DNA of 64,000 bases from Cocos nucifera. Its lineage: Eukaryota > Streptophyta > Magnoliopsida > Arecales > Arecaceae. The DNA lies in assembly GCA_006176705.1 (NCBI GenBank), contig QRFJ01000007.1:4141840-4205839 (forward strand), written 5' to 3'. Under the pieces are notes generated by a model. The model did not search any database. It worked only from the letters and a program-made list of their open reading frames with translations, and was not told the DNA's origin. Of this stretch, positions 1-10,227 are shown in pieces; within the stretch, counting starts at the first letter, position 1, and each line of letters opens with the position of its first letter. Both the position numbers and the translations under genes were made by a program.

Positions 1-375
1 ACAGATACGATAAATAATATACCTAAATAAATAATAAATTCAATTTTATGGGTAGCATATATATCTGAGGAGGCAATCAGTTATAATGGCTTAATTAAAA
101 AGAACATTCTGGTTATGGTTAACTGCATTTGATAGCACATGTGCAAGTTGGATGGAACCGCATTTGAGAAAAATGCATTTGGAAGCCTTTATTCGATATA
201 TGATACAGTATTTGTTATATTAATTGAATTTATAAAACACTTTAAAATGGCATCCGTGTATTGTCTTCCATCAATTTAAATGGTATGGATCTGTATGATT
301 TGGAAACTTCTACTGCATTTGAGAGAACTGACATCAGTTTCTAATCTAAATTGCTTATTTTTCTGTATTTTGCAG
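1..375 (+). other. Intron of the LIKE-COV gene
   Basis: AT-rich sequence ending in a standard acceptor (TGCAG at 371-375) directly before the first visible LIKE-COV exon. No other feature is seen in it. Confidence 0.7.
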
Positions 376-3300
376 TGTTATCCTGTTTCCTATAGCAATA
401 ACCTTCTATATCACCTGGTGGTTCATTCATTTTGTTGATGGATTTTTCTCTCCACTCTATGCTCAACTTGGAATCAACATATTTGGTATGCATATGATCT
501 TTTTATATCATTCTATTTTGGGTTAAGCAACATTTTAGAAGTACATGTGAAGAGCCAGCATTGCCTTCATATTTAATCCTTCTAGCAGTGGTCTGTTTAA
601 ATGCTAGCATTGTTTATTTTGCATGGATCATTTATGATCATAACATTGAAGCCCCCATGAACCTATAATTGTTTATAAATTGCTGCCACTGTTTTAGCAT
701 CAGTCCTTGTTGTTTTGTTTTATAGCCTTCTTTCTGCATGTGCGCTTGTGCTTTTTTTTTTTTGTGCATGCAGGTGAATGGGTATATGTATACAGCGATG
801 CCCACATATACTCACTGAACACACACCCAGGCAGCACCCACATGACCCTCTGTCTGCATGTGCGCTTGTGCTTGTGTTTGCACATGGAGGTAGATTGGTG
901 CGAGTATGCACACAACCATGCACCTGAGCAATCACCATAGAACACACCCATGCAACACCCACATGCACCAATTCCTTTCTTCTGCACTCTGGGTTTTTAC
1001 TGATTTTGGAACAAAATCTAAGAGCACAGCACTAGACATTCAGATAACAAAGAAAGTGCTCACCAGTTTTATGTTTTATTGCTATATATGTTTCCTAGTT
1101 CATTTTTTTCGTTATCCCAATTTTTTTAGATTCCTAGATTGAAAATTAACTGGATTATTCCTTTCCAGGGCTTGGTTTCATAACTTCAATGACATTCATC
1201 TTCTTGGTTGGAGTGTTCATGTCATCATGGCTAGGGTCATCCATCCTTAGCCTTGGTGAGTGGTTTATCAAGCGCATGCCGTTTGTTCGCCATATCTACA
1301 ATGCATCAAAGCAAATCAGTGCTGCCATATCACCCGGTAAATTTTATCCAGTTTCACTCCCCTTAGTAGATTTGTCATGCATTACTGATGTTCTCTAGTT
1401 ACAGATCAGAAAATACAAGCCTTCAAGGAAGTTGCCATTATAAGGCATCCCCGAATTGGTGAATATGCATTTGGATTCATCACTTCGACCGTTGTTCTTC
1501 AGGTCATTCATTTTATACCATCTTGAAGTGTTACTAGTGTAGCATATTAATGTAATCATGCATGCTTTCTGATGCATATTTGTGCACGCTAATGTGGATT
1601 TAATTGTTCGTTACATGCGCTGATTTAAACTATGTTACATGTCTGGTACTTTTTATCATAGGGAAATATGTTGAGTGCATGCATTTTTCACATCATCTTT
1701 AAACGTGAAACAGAAAAAGGCCGAGAGGTTCTAGAAATATGGATGGATTAATAACTCAAGAGTGATATTCTTAAACAGTAGATGCAGACCATATCATGTC
1801 ATTGGCACCATGAAAGTCATGCACCTCCTGGTATGTGCGTGGGAGAGTGTATACCTATGCGGAAAATATTCTTTTTCCTGGAGGTGCTCATGATCATTCA
1901 CATAATTTTATTATTATCTTATGGACAATAGCAAAAGGAAATGCTAAGAGCTAAGATGGATATGCTGTGCTTTCTCATGATTCTAGATAACTTATACCTA
2001 ATGAGAGCTTATAATATTGCCTATTTATATGAATCTTCTTATATATAATGCAAAAACCTCCAGTCTTGCCACATGAAGCCAGTGCAAGCTTCTTGATGCA
2101 CATACTTGGCATGTGAGACTGCACGGCCCCATGTGGTGTGATGAAAAGATTTCTGCTTTTTTATGCATGCTTCCTTTCCACACACACACACATTCTCTCT
2201 CTCTCTATCTCACACACACACACACACACACATACATACATACATTGCACGAGCCCAATTTCCTCACTTTTCACAGTTACCCCCCATCTTTATTAAAATG
2301 TCCCTAGTTTCATTTACTACAAAGAGGGAAATAGAAGTGAAACTCTTAAAAATACTAATATATTTATCAACTTATAGAAATAGAAGGAAAAAAAATCAAA
2401 TTGGTGATGACAACTGTCCATGCTCTCTTCACATGCATTGCACATGCCAAATCTTAGTATAGGATTTTAATATCATGATTTTAACATTTCCTACCGAATT
2501 TAATGGATGTTTTTACTAATAATTATGTATGCTAAATATGCAATTTTATATGAGCTGGACTTGGCTATACTTGAGTGGATCTTTCCTCAAATTCAGTCAG
2601 ATTTACAATGGACAAGGGTCCCACATTGATAATTTGAGCTGTTGGATGTAATCTACTATCTCTAAATGCTTACACATTAAAAACTATGTGATTTGAAGAT
2701 CTTTAGCCTGTACATCAAGTAATAAAAAAAGTAATAATTTAATTTTATTTAGACTGTCCAATTTTCTGACCACTTAATGTATAAACTAGGAGTCTTCAAA
2801 TCATATGTTTTTGGTATGTGAGTAGTCTAGATGTAGTAGATTACATCCAACAGCTCGTATCATCAATATGGGACCCCCATTGACTCGATCTGAGTGGATA
2901 TCTAGTCAAGTGTAGCCAAGTTTGGCTCATTATTATATATGCATACATACATGTCTATAATTTTTTTATTTCATTGGTTAATCGATTATCAATTCAGATT
3001 GAGCCACATTCAAACCTGATCCAAGGTTCAATTGGCATCCAAACCCAGTCTCTAACAATGGAGTTAAGATAATCAGGTTTCTGTGGATGGTCCTCAGCTT
3101 CGTTTTCTAAAGTATCAATGAGTAAGAAGGATTGTAGGAAAGAGCAGGCTATGAAAGAACACCGGTGGACCTTTTGAGCTGTAGGAATCCTAACCAAAAT
3201 AAATGAAGTTTAACAGACACACTGGTATATCAGTTCATGGGAAAGAGTAGGCTAAGATTTGAAGGACCTCTGACCTTGTGGGGAGGGATCAGGAAAGAAG

Positions 3301-4097
3301 TCAGGAAAACCAAAAGAGACCTAGATGGAAGTTACGGGGAAAAAATTTAGAAACTTGTGTCTGTGATGGATTGGTACTGTTGATATGAATAAATAGTTGA
3401 AGGATTCTCGAAGCTGACCCAGAGTAAATACGATGTGTACTGAGAGTTGTGTTAATGGTTATAACCTGTGTCAAACAAGCTGATTGGTAAACTGGTTTTA
3501 TCATGCATGGGGCAAGCATTTGTAGTTTGGATGAGCAAGCGATCATTTTTCATTCCTACAGCAGTTGCATATGCATGCATGCGTGCATAATTTTCATTAT
3601 CCCTCTCTCTCTCTCCCCCCCCCCCCCCCTTCTCCCTACCACAACTGTTTTCTTGTCCAACGATTGATCTATTATTGCTGTACATAAAATCTGTACTTTA
3701 AATCCTGAGTTTTATTTTCTTCTTATTACTTTTTCATAACAGAGTTACTCTGGGGAAGAGGAGCTCTGCTGTGTCTATGTTCCAACCAACCATCTCTATA
3801 TTGGTGATGTATTTCTGGTCAATTCTAGGGACGTTATCAGACCAAATTTATCTGTTCGCGAAGGAATTGGTGAGATGTTGTCTTCCTTTTGTTGTTTGAT
3901 GCGTCGTTCTCCATATTGCTTTGAATAAATGGCAATCATGGGGTGAGATAGAATATCGGTAATTATAGTGACATTCTTCAATTTGTGTTTTGATTGCAGA
4001 GATTGTCGTCTCTGTGGGTATGTCAATGCCCCAAATTCTCGCAACACTGGATCCACGTACGATACATGTGGATAGAACTATAGGTAGAGGCAGCTGA
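376..4097 (+). CDS. LIKE-COV (LCV/COV1-type) integral membrane protein, 3' exons only
   Basis: Five coding exons with consensus splice sites and consistent phase: 376-485, 1169-1336, 1405-1502, 3743-3869 and 4000-4097 (TGA 4095-4097). They encode the last 199 residues; the N-terminal exons lie left of the window. Seen: a hydrophobic stretch ending in WWFIHFVDGFFSPLYAQLG, a second membrane segment GFITSMTFIFLVGVF, then a soluble part with VPTNHLYIGDVFLV and a C-terminus ending DRTIGRGS. This order is that of the plant COV family (DUF502). Known for the family: Arabidopsis COV1 and LCV proteins are multi-pass membrane proteins of the Golgi/trans-Golgi network that affect vascular patterning and vacuolar sorting. 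Usual length is about 250-270 residues, so roughly a quarter is missing here. The intron at 1503-3742 carries a foldback element. No frameshift is seen in the visible part. Confidence 0.9.
2179..2246. repeat. CA/CT/CATA microsatellite
   Basis: Runs of CA, then CT, then CA, then CATA repeats inside the LIKE-COV intron. Confidence 0.9.
2550..2930. mobile_element. Foldback MITE with long terminal inverted repeats
   Basis: The two ends are reverse complements over about 160 bases with moderate divergence. Both arms begin ATGAGC, then read (G)ACTTGGCTAYACTTGA, then GGTCCCAYATTGAT and GCTGTTGGATGTAATCTAC, and end near GATTTGAAGA. The centre (about 2710-2770) is an AT-rich spacer. It encodes nothing. 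It sits inside an intron of the LIKE-COV gene. I find no clear target duplication, so the superfamily is open; long arms suggest a MULE or foldback type. Confidence 0.75.
3601..3631. repeat. CT microsatellite followed by a C homopolymer
   Basis: A short CT run passes into about 16 consecutive C residues, inside the LIKE-COV intron. The homopolymer length is prone to sequencing error. Confidence 0.85.
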
Positions 4098-5000
4098 GAC
4101 AGAAGCATCAGGTTCCAACATTCCGTTGCTGGAGCCATCGGAGGGTTCATTTTAGTTCCTTCATCTTGTTTTCAGGATTTGAAAGTCTTAAAAATCGTTC
4201 ATCTTCCAGCAAGATTCTGCTAGCATGGATCATACTCCCTTTTTTTAATTATATTGTGTAAATAGTTAGATAAGTGGATGGGAAATGTTTGCGCATTACA
4301 TACCGGCGTTCTTTGTGCCTCAAAGAATCCACTATTATCGCATTGTAGTTGCTGAGCTTATTGAGAAGATTTTATTCTAATGTACTGGTTTTAGCTTTTA
4401 TTATATATCCTTGATAAAAAATGTATATATATACATTTCCGGTCATCAGTGAGTTTGCAGCACAAGCATCCATTTTGAGTGTATCTTCAGCCACTCAAGA
4501 AGCCAGGTGTCATCCATGGGTAAGTATTAGTAAAGCAAATGATGCTTTCCTTCCACATCAGGGATTGATGTGGTTCGTACTTCCTTAGATGAAAGATATG
4601 CTGCATAACGAAGTTTCCAATTTTTCTTCTGTTTCTGCGTGGAGGGGACTCTCTTTCCCTTTAAATTATTGAGTCAGAGAGAGAACGTAGCTGCGAATTG
4701 TCTTGATGGTGACTTTTGTTTTTTGCTCCTAACATCTTGAAATGTTGGCGGGGATCTTGAAGGTGTCATAATTAACTCTTACTTGATGAGAGAGAAGGGA
4801 CAGGTGAGGCAGATGGTCATGAAGCTGAAGACATTACTAGTATAAATTGTGGATCGAGAAAAGGATGGTGCATTGATATGAAATGTAAATATGCTAATTG
4901 GCCAAATGTTGCCTCTATGAATAAGAATACTGAGCTTAAGAGAATATTAGCTCAAATAATAGTCAGTCCCACCATAATGTGTTTAGAGGTCTGTTAAGTG
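4098..5000 (+). other. 3' flank/UTR of the LIKE-COV gene
   Basis: AT-rich non-coding sequence after the stop codon. No clear poly(A) signal could be fixed and no gene is seen. Confidence 0.5.
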
Positions 5001-5031
5001 GAGTCATCTCTGTGCATATCTTGGCTATGGT

Positions 5032-5345
5032 GGCGTGTTTGAGGCGTGAGGCTCTCAAATATCCTCTTTGGGCTTGTTTAGCTGCGCATATTTAGGCTTC
5101 AGATTCAGTTCAAAAAGCACGTGGTTGGCTCGAAGTGAAGCTAGACCGAATTCTAGCCTTAATAAAGGGAGCATCTTACTTCCCTCATTTTACCAAAAAA
5201 AAAAACCCCACCGAACTCTAGCCTTGTCCAATTTGAGGTAGAAAAGACCAAAGCTTAAGAAAATATATATCCCAATGGCGTGTCTCGGGCTGTTGCGCAC
5301 TCAAATGCCCTCTTGGGGCTTGTTCGTTTGCCCGTAAACTCAGCT
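5032..5345. repeat. Two diverged copies of a ~70-bp sequence
   Basis: The stretch from 5032 (GGCGTGTTTGAGGC..CTCAAATATCCTC) is similar to that from 5277 (GGCGTGTCTCGGGC..CTCAAATGCCCTC), each continuing with GGGCTTGTT. The retroposon tail at 5161 lies between them. Origin unclear. Confidence 0.45.
5161..5210 (+). mobile_element. Severely 5'-truncated retroposon tail with 15-bp target duplication
   Basis: A 50-base insert ending in a poly(A) run (about 5194-5205) is flanked by the direct repeat CCGAAYTCTAGCCTT at 5146-5160 and 5211-5225 (one mismatch). A poly(A) end plus a target duplication of about 15 bases is the signature of LINE-type target-primed reverse transcription. The insert resembles the tail of a LINE or SINE; its family is not known to me. 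Confidence 0.65.
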
Positions 5346-5982
5346 CGGGCGAGGGAAGTCCATTCGTGCTCTAATCTCACCCATGTAATTCTTGTGTACG
5401 GTACCAATTTTTGACCGCTACGAGGGACTGGTATCATGAGAAGAGGAATGAATGGAATTGTGAAGCAGCACTCCGTTGCGTGTGTTATTTTCTTTTAAAT
5501 ATTAACTATTATTTGTTTGTTTTTTGCTATTTATCTATATAAACTATTTGTAAGAATTTATATCGCCACACCAGCTGGAAAAAAATAACTCTATTAATTA
5601 AGTATAGATATTTTTTTTTTAGTTTTTTTTTTTATATTAATTCCTGGAAGCTTTCATCTTTGCATATTAATCTCTATATTTTCTTTATTTGTATTTGAAT
5701 CCATAAAGCCTTGTAACTTATACGACTCTGAGGTTAATTGGCTAGATGATATTAAAATATTTTGCTTATATTATTCTAAAGGTGTTAAATTCATCTTTTA
5801 GATATTTTAGCCCTAAACCCTCACATTTAAGCAACTTCTTAACTGGTACCCCTTCGTCATTGTCGCTAGCAATCAGTGCTGGTGAGAAACGGGCGAAGCG
5901 CGCAGAAACAGGTTGAGCCTATAACCGTGAATGTCAGGGACTAGGCTGTAAATCTCCTCATTTTTATTCGCAAAATAAGCCC

Positions 5983-6011
5983 GGGCAGGGCAGGGCAGGG
6001 CAGGGCAGGGC
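5983..6011. repeat. GGGCA pentanucleotide microsatellite
   Basis: Five to six head-to-tail GGGCA units, about 140 bases upstream of the start codon at 6150. Confidence 0.9.
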
Positions 6012-6114
6012 GATCACCGATCACCATCGGACGGCTGTGAATCCAGGCTCAGTCCTCCATTCAGGAATGATCCTGCAAAACTGACGGCTGAGATGCAGCC
6101 CCTAACGAGGCACT

Positions 6115-6145
6115 GAAGAAACCCTAACCCTCAAAACCTCTATAA
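6115..6145 (+). promoter_or_regulatory. Telo-box and TATA-like core promoter of the snoRNA host gene
   Basis: AAACCCTAA is followed by a second CCCTAA-like motif and CTATAAAT just before the ATG at 6150. In plants, AAACCCTA telo-boxes are typical of promoters of ribosomal-protein, translation-factor and snoRNA host genes. The TATA-like motif lies only a few bases before the ATG. It may therefore belong to the 5' UTR, with transcription starting further upstream. Confidence 0.5.
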
Positions 6146-6149
6146 ATTG

Positions 6150-7731
6150 ATGCCATCAGATGCTATGGCCGCCGCTCGCATGGCATCAGTTCTCCGCCCT
6201 CTTTCTCCAAGGGAGCTTTCCATGGCGACATCGGGGGCTTGGTTTCGTAAGTTTAGGGTTTTTCCCTTAGGCGTTCTTATATCGATTTTGGGGATGAGGA
6301 AATGGGGACGATGACGATTAACTGGTTTTAGGTCTCGTTCGTCGTAACGGCGTGACGCCTTGCCGACCATCCTGATATATCACCACCCATATTCCGAGTC
6401 CTTCCCTCCCCCCCAAACTCTGTTAGGGTTAGGGTTAGGATTAGTGTTTTTTTTTTTTTTTTTTTTTTTTTGCTCTTTGCTGTGATTTTGTTGTTAGTAT
6501 TTTTGTCGTGGCCGATGATTAAGAACTTTAATGACAAGCATATGTCTGAATCGATCTGTGTCGACAAAATCTAATCTTCTCTATGAGGCCATTTTTTCTG
6601 CCAAAATCGATCGTTATTTCCTCGAGTTTTCTTTTAAAATAATAAAAAAATTATATTTTTCCTTTATTATTCCCTGTTCACTGTTGGTGGAGTCCGTGAT
6701 GAGGACTGTGGAACGTATTTTGTCTGAATTTTCGATGATTACAAACCTACTACTGCCTTCCTTATGAGGCTTCCATCGCGTGTTTCGGCTCCAGCGTGTT
6801 GGTGTTAAACTGGGGGCTTCAATCAATTGATGATCGATAAGGTCGCGTGATGACCAGTTGCATAGTTCAAATGATAATCTCTCCATGGATTATGATTACT
6901 TTGAACGTCTTTCGCTCCTAGCTGACGACCTTGTCATTGTTGTCCAAATTCTATCTTCTTTCATGCACCAATTCGAATGCATTTCCAAGAGCTTGCAAAA
7001 TGTGGAAACAATTTCTTATTTACTTTGCTCCGTAGCAATGTTTTTTTAATCCATCCATTTACGGAATCTCTATATTGAATATGTGGAATTTTATCAATTA
7101 TGGATTGGAGAAACTTGGTTGCAGAAATTTTTTTTTTAATCTTGTAGAAAAGGGATGCATTGTTTCTCTATTCAGTCTTGATTGCTATGTTTTTTCCTGT
7201 TCAGATTTGGCTGCAGAATTTGCTATGTGTTGTTGTATTTTTGGTTAAATATTGAAGATTTTAAGAGACGCCAAATTTACGTAGATGATTCTCGGATCTT
7301 TTATAAATGTCTTCTGGCTGGTTTGTGGATTGAATGATGCTGTTTTTGATGTTTTCCTGCTTCTGTTGGGCTGGAACGAATTACTCCATCTTTAACAGGA
7401 ATTAATTTTTCGAGAATCATAAGCGGGCCCTTTTCCTGCTGCTTTGTCCTACTCTGGAGCCGAACACTTGGTTTCTATAATCCATGTTGTAATGAGAGAT
7501 TAGGTTGAGTGCAATTTGCAGAAGGTTTAACGATCACATGTAGTTGAAGATTAATAATCCTTTCTATTTTTCCATTATTGTTCCTGTGGGTCGCTCTCTC
7601 TCTCTCTCTCTCTATTGGTGGTGGAATTTCTGGCAGGACACGGATGCACATCAGAACGACTTGTGAATTTTGGGCATTTTACCTCTCCTGAGTTGGTCCC
7701 TCTGATCCCAGGGACGGTCGTATTAAATTGA
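6150..7731 (+). CDS. Small 63-residue protein, host gene of intronic snoRNAs
   Basis: Exon 1 is 6150-6246 and exon 2 is 7637-7731 (TGA 7729-7731), joined across a GT-AG intron of 1390 bases in matching phase. The product is 63 residues. In-frame ATGs at 6150, 6165 and 6180 are all possible starts; the first was chosen as the longest. The N-terminus is rich in Ala, Ser, Arg and Leu with no acidic cluster, as in organelle-targeting peptides. The C-terminal part reads VNFGHFTSPELVPLIPGTVV, which looks like real coding sequence rather than chance. The family is not recognised. The intron carries three C/D snoRNAs, and the telo-box promoter fits a snoRNA host gene. The protein may be conserved or the transcript may matter mainly for its intron. 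Localisation to mitochondrion or plastid is inference. Confidence 0.55.
6416..6448. repeat. Short interstitial telomere-like repeat
   Basis: About three TTAGGG units followed by a long T run, inside the snoRNA-bearing intron. The unit lacks the third T of the usual plant telomere repeat. Confidence 0.6.
6509..6591 (+). ncRNA. U27: C/D box snoRNA U27 (predicted guide for 18S rRNA A28)
   Basis: Seen: terminal stem TGGCC (6509-6513) / GGCCA (6587-6591), a C-box-like ATGATTA (6515-6521), and an internal CTGA (6546-6549) preceded by ACAAGCATATG. That guide is complementary over 11 bases to CATATGCTTGT near the 5' end of 18S rRNA. The fifth base upstream of CTGA pairs with A28 of the canonical plant sequence, the 2'-O-methylation site guided by U27 (yeast snR74). 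The terminal D box reads ATGA (6583-6586), a variant of CTGA. The second guide has no target I can name. It lies in the intron of the small-protein gene, 96 bases upstream of the next snoRNA. Confidence 0.85.
6688..6775 (+). ncRNA. C/D box snoRNA, predicted to pair with 18S rRNA AAGGAAGGCAG
   Basis: Seen in order: imperfect terminal stem TGGAGTCC (6688-6695) / GGCTTCCA (6768-6775), perfect C box GTGATGA (6696-6702), D' box CTGA (6724-6727), C' box ATGATTA (6735-6741), guide CTACTGCCTTCCTT (6750-6763) and a terminal D-like ATGA (6764-6767). The last 11 guide bases are perfectly complementary to AAGGAAGGCAG, a universally conserved 18S segment, with two more pairs after one mismatch. With ATGA as the D box, the fifth base upstream pairs with the fifth base of that segment, an A. 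The D' guide target is not known to me. It lies between U27 and U80, supporting a real gene; I cannot assign a name. Confidence 0.75.
6839..6932 (+). ncRNA. U80: C/D box snoRNA U80 (predicted guide for two 25S rRNA sites)
   Basis: Seen: perfect 7-bp terminal stem AAGGTCG (6839-6845) / CGACCTT (6926-6932), perfect C box GTGATGA (6847-6853) and perfect D box CTGA (6922-6925). The guide GTCTTTCGCTCCTA (6907-6920) pairs with the 25S segment TAGGGGCGAAAGAC, with one G-U pair. The first guide GCATAGTTCA (6859-6868), just before an ATGA, pairs with TGAACTATGC of 25S rRNA. This pair of guides defines U80 in animals and snR60 in yeast, which methylate two 25S/28S sites. An internal C'-like ATGATTA lies at 6892-6898. 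Confidence 0.9.
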
Positions 7732-9050
7732 TGTTCAGGCTTGGTTCAAATGCATTCTGATCTCAGCTGTAAATGTTGGGGATGAGATTGTGCTGGAACT
7801 CAGATTAAGTTTTTCTCAGTTATCGAATCGTTCAGAGTTTCTTGTAAACTTGCTGTAGTTTCATTGATCATGCAACATCCAAGCCTCACTGGCTTTGAAT
7901 CAGTGAGGCTTTGGCTGACCCGGTGTTCTCTTGGTTTCTAAGGATTTGTTTGGTAGGGGGACATCGGATTAAAATTTTCTAAAATTATTTATTTGAAAAT
8001 TTATTATATTTTTTATGTGAATAAATTATTTAAGAAGATAGTATTAAAAAATTATTAGATTTGGTTGAAGATAATTCTATATTAAAATATTTTAGAATAG
8101 ATAATTAAAAAATAATTTTTTTTTAGTACGTTGGTTGGTTATTTATGGTTCATCCATGGCTAGTAAATAGTTGTTTTAAATTTATTGTATTTATTAACGC
8201 TATATTTCTATCATAAATATAATTAGTTATTATCAATTTTTATGTCAAATATCTTAATAATTCATAAATATGAATATTTATTAATATCTAACAATAAATA
8301 TTTTAATGTTAATTATATTATAATTTATAAATAATTTTAATTATAAAATAATAAATATATCAATATATGTAATAATTATGTAGTAATTATTTAGATAAAT
8401 AATAAATTTATTAACTATAATAAATGATATAGAATTAATATGCTTACTAATATATTAGAATTAGTATGTTAATTATAAATGTAAATAATTAATTATAATA
8501 TATTAATATAATATAAGTAGGGTACTTTCGGTAAACAATGATTATTTCATATTACGTCCATTGAGTAATCTTGTGTGGAAGAAAAATGCTACCTCCTAAT
8601 AGTATTTGATGCCCAATTATAGGATGACGTGGTGTGTCTGCAAAAAATTACTGATTACGGTATCTGCAGTCCATAATGTTGAGGTTTTGCCGGTGGAAAG
8701 AGATTATCGGCACTTTTGTGTTAGCTACGGTTGTTGTGGTTCCTACAATTTAAGGCTTGACAATATCAATCTTCATACAAGAAACTATAATATTTATGTT
8801 AACGTAGACATGATTTTAACTATGGTTAGGACAGTGGTGTGTTTTGGTTACCTGGTGCTCAGGTTCAAGTTTGCTTGGGTAGCAGCGATGAGAAAATGTT
8901 GATGTAAAATTTTGTACTAAAATTTTCATATTTTGAGTAAGTAAACACTAAGAAGCTAAAAAACAGTTGTAATGTCACTATGAAGCTCTTTGGTGCTTCA
9001 AGATGTAAGTACGTAATGATGGTTGAACTTTTGTAGGCTAATTATGATTC
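7732..9050 (+). other. 3' flank of the snoRNA host gene and AT-rich intergenic DNA
   Basis: 7732 to about 7950 is likely 3' UTR. From about 7960 to 8540 the sequence is extremely AT-rich with TAATTAT-type runs. It may be a decayed TIR element (it begins near GTTTGGTAGGGGG), but no matching end was found. 8600-8900 has an open frame of 98 codons with no recognisable content. Confidence 0.4.
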
Positions 9051-9056
9051 TTAGTT

Positions 9057-9637
9057 GCAAAATGGAACATAGGCATAACAGATATTATGATATTGCATAT
9101 TATAGTTTGAGTTGACCTTGAGGAGTCAGAACATGTGGGATCTTCTTTTTCCCTTCGGCGGGGTGGGGTCTATATTATTCCGGGATCTCTACGCTAACTT
9201 TTTTTCAAAATTAACTTTGATGGCAGTATAGCTAGTGATGGGAATAGCATGGGCTTTGTTAACGAAGTTTTGAGTTTATTGTAGTTGGCAAGATCTGTCT
9301 ATCTCTAAGGTGGAGCTTTAAGTCATCTGGATTGATATCTGTTTTGCATGCTTGATGCTCAAAGTTGATTGACTAGTAGTATAATGTGATTCGGTAATGA
9401 TGGGAGGAGGGGAGCGGCACATTTGAAGTTTGTTAGTGGGATGCACTTTTGTAGATATTAAACATGTCTATCGAGAGGCAAACTTTGCTGTCGATTGGGT
9501 CACAAGATTTGTAGCCGATCATTCTCAAGAATGTAGATTGATTGATGTTGTTATGGAATATCTTTCTTTCTAATTTTTTGGACCATGGTCATGCCTTTTA
9601 TGCATGAATTCTTCCATCTTATCAAAAAAAAAAAAAA
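9057..9637 (+). mobile_element. Decayed LINE 3' end with RNase H remnant and poly(A)
   Basis: From 9208 one frame reads KINFDGSIASDGNSMGFV, matching the start of the plant LINE RNase H domain (pattern LKLNFDGS..G..G). Further on, after frameshifts, another frame reads HVYREANFAVDWVTRFVA, matching the end of the same domain. The element ends in a run of about 14 A at 9624-9637. A possible short target duplication (CTTAGTTGC near 9051, CTTAGTGC after the poly(A)) sets the left edge, with low certainty. Stops and frameshifts make it inactive. Confidence 0.7.
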
Positions 9638-9639
9638 AC

Positions 9640-10187
9640 TTAGTGCGATCTAAGCCACCAATTCTACTTTCCACAACCCAGGTGTTAATCGCCAATCATG
9701 AATGCTTTTGTATGAATAAAATTAGATTCTCTTGATTGGAATACAGGTAATATATATGTAATAATATGTTTCATTTTTATATTAAAATCATGTGATTTTA
9801 TGCTAGTAGATATATAAATAAGCTTCACATGTACATTTGTAAATTCCGAAGATATAATATGATTTTTATTAGGGATTTGGTTTTGATTAGTGAGTTAAGA
9901 CATGCAAAGGAAAAACAAATCTTTGGAGATTTGCCTTATATTTATTTGAACTAATAACAATTTTGGGAAAAGAAAGTTTGTTCAAGTTTATCTGTTTGCA
10001 ACAAAAATAAATTATTTATTAGTTCGCAAAGAAAATCATGATATAAGAATTTGAGGACAAATCATATGTTTAAGAGTTCTTTTATGATTATTGTGTATAT
10101 GAAAGAATTTAGCAGCTTATAATGAATACCATTGGTTGAAAGAAAAAACTCATTCTCGATTTCTAAAAGCTCGGCCAAAGGGAACTG

Positions 10188-10227
<40 letters not shown>

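Noticed and set aside
6290..6374. Possible fourth C/D snoRNA (ACGATGA .. CTGA) near the intron start
   Set aside because: There is no terminal stem next to the boxes and the guide has no rRNA match that I can find.
6416..6448. Telomere repeat array
   Set aside because: Only about three TTAGGG units; too short to be more than a microsatellite.
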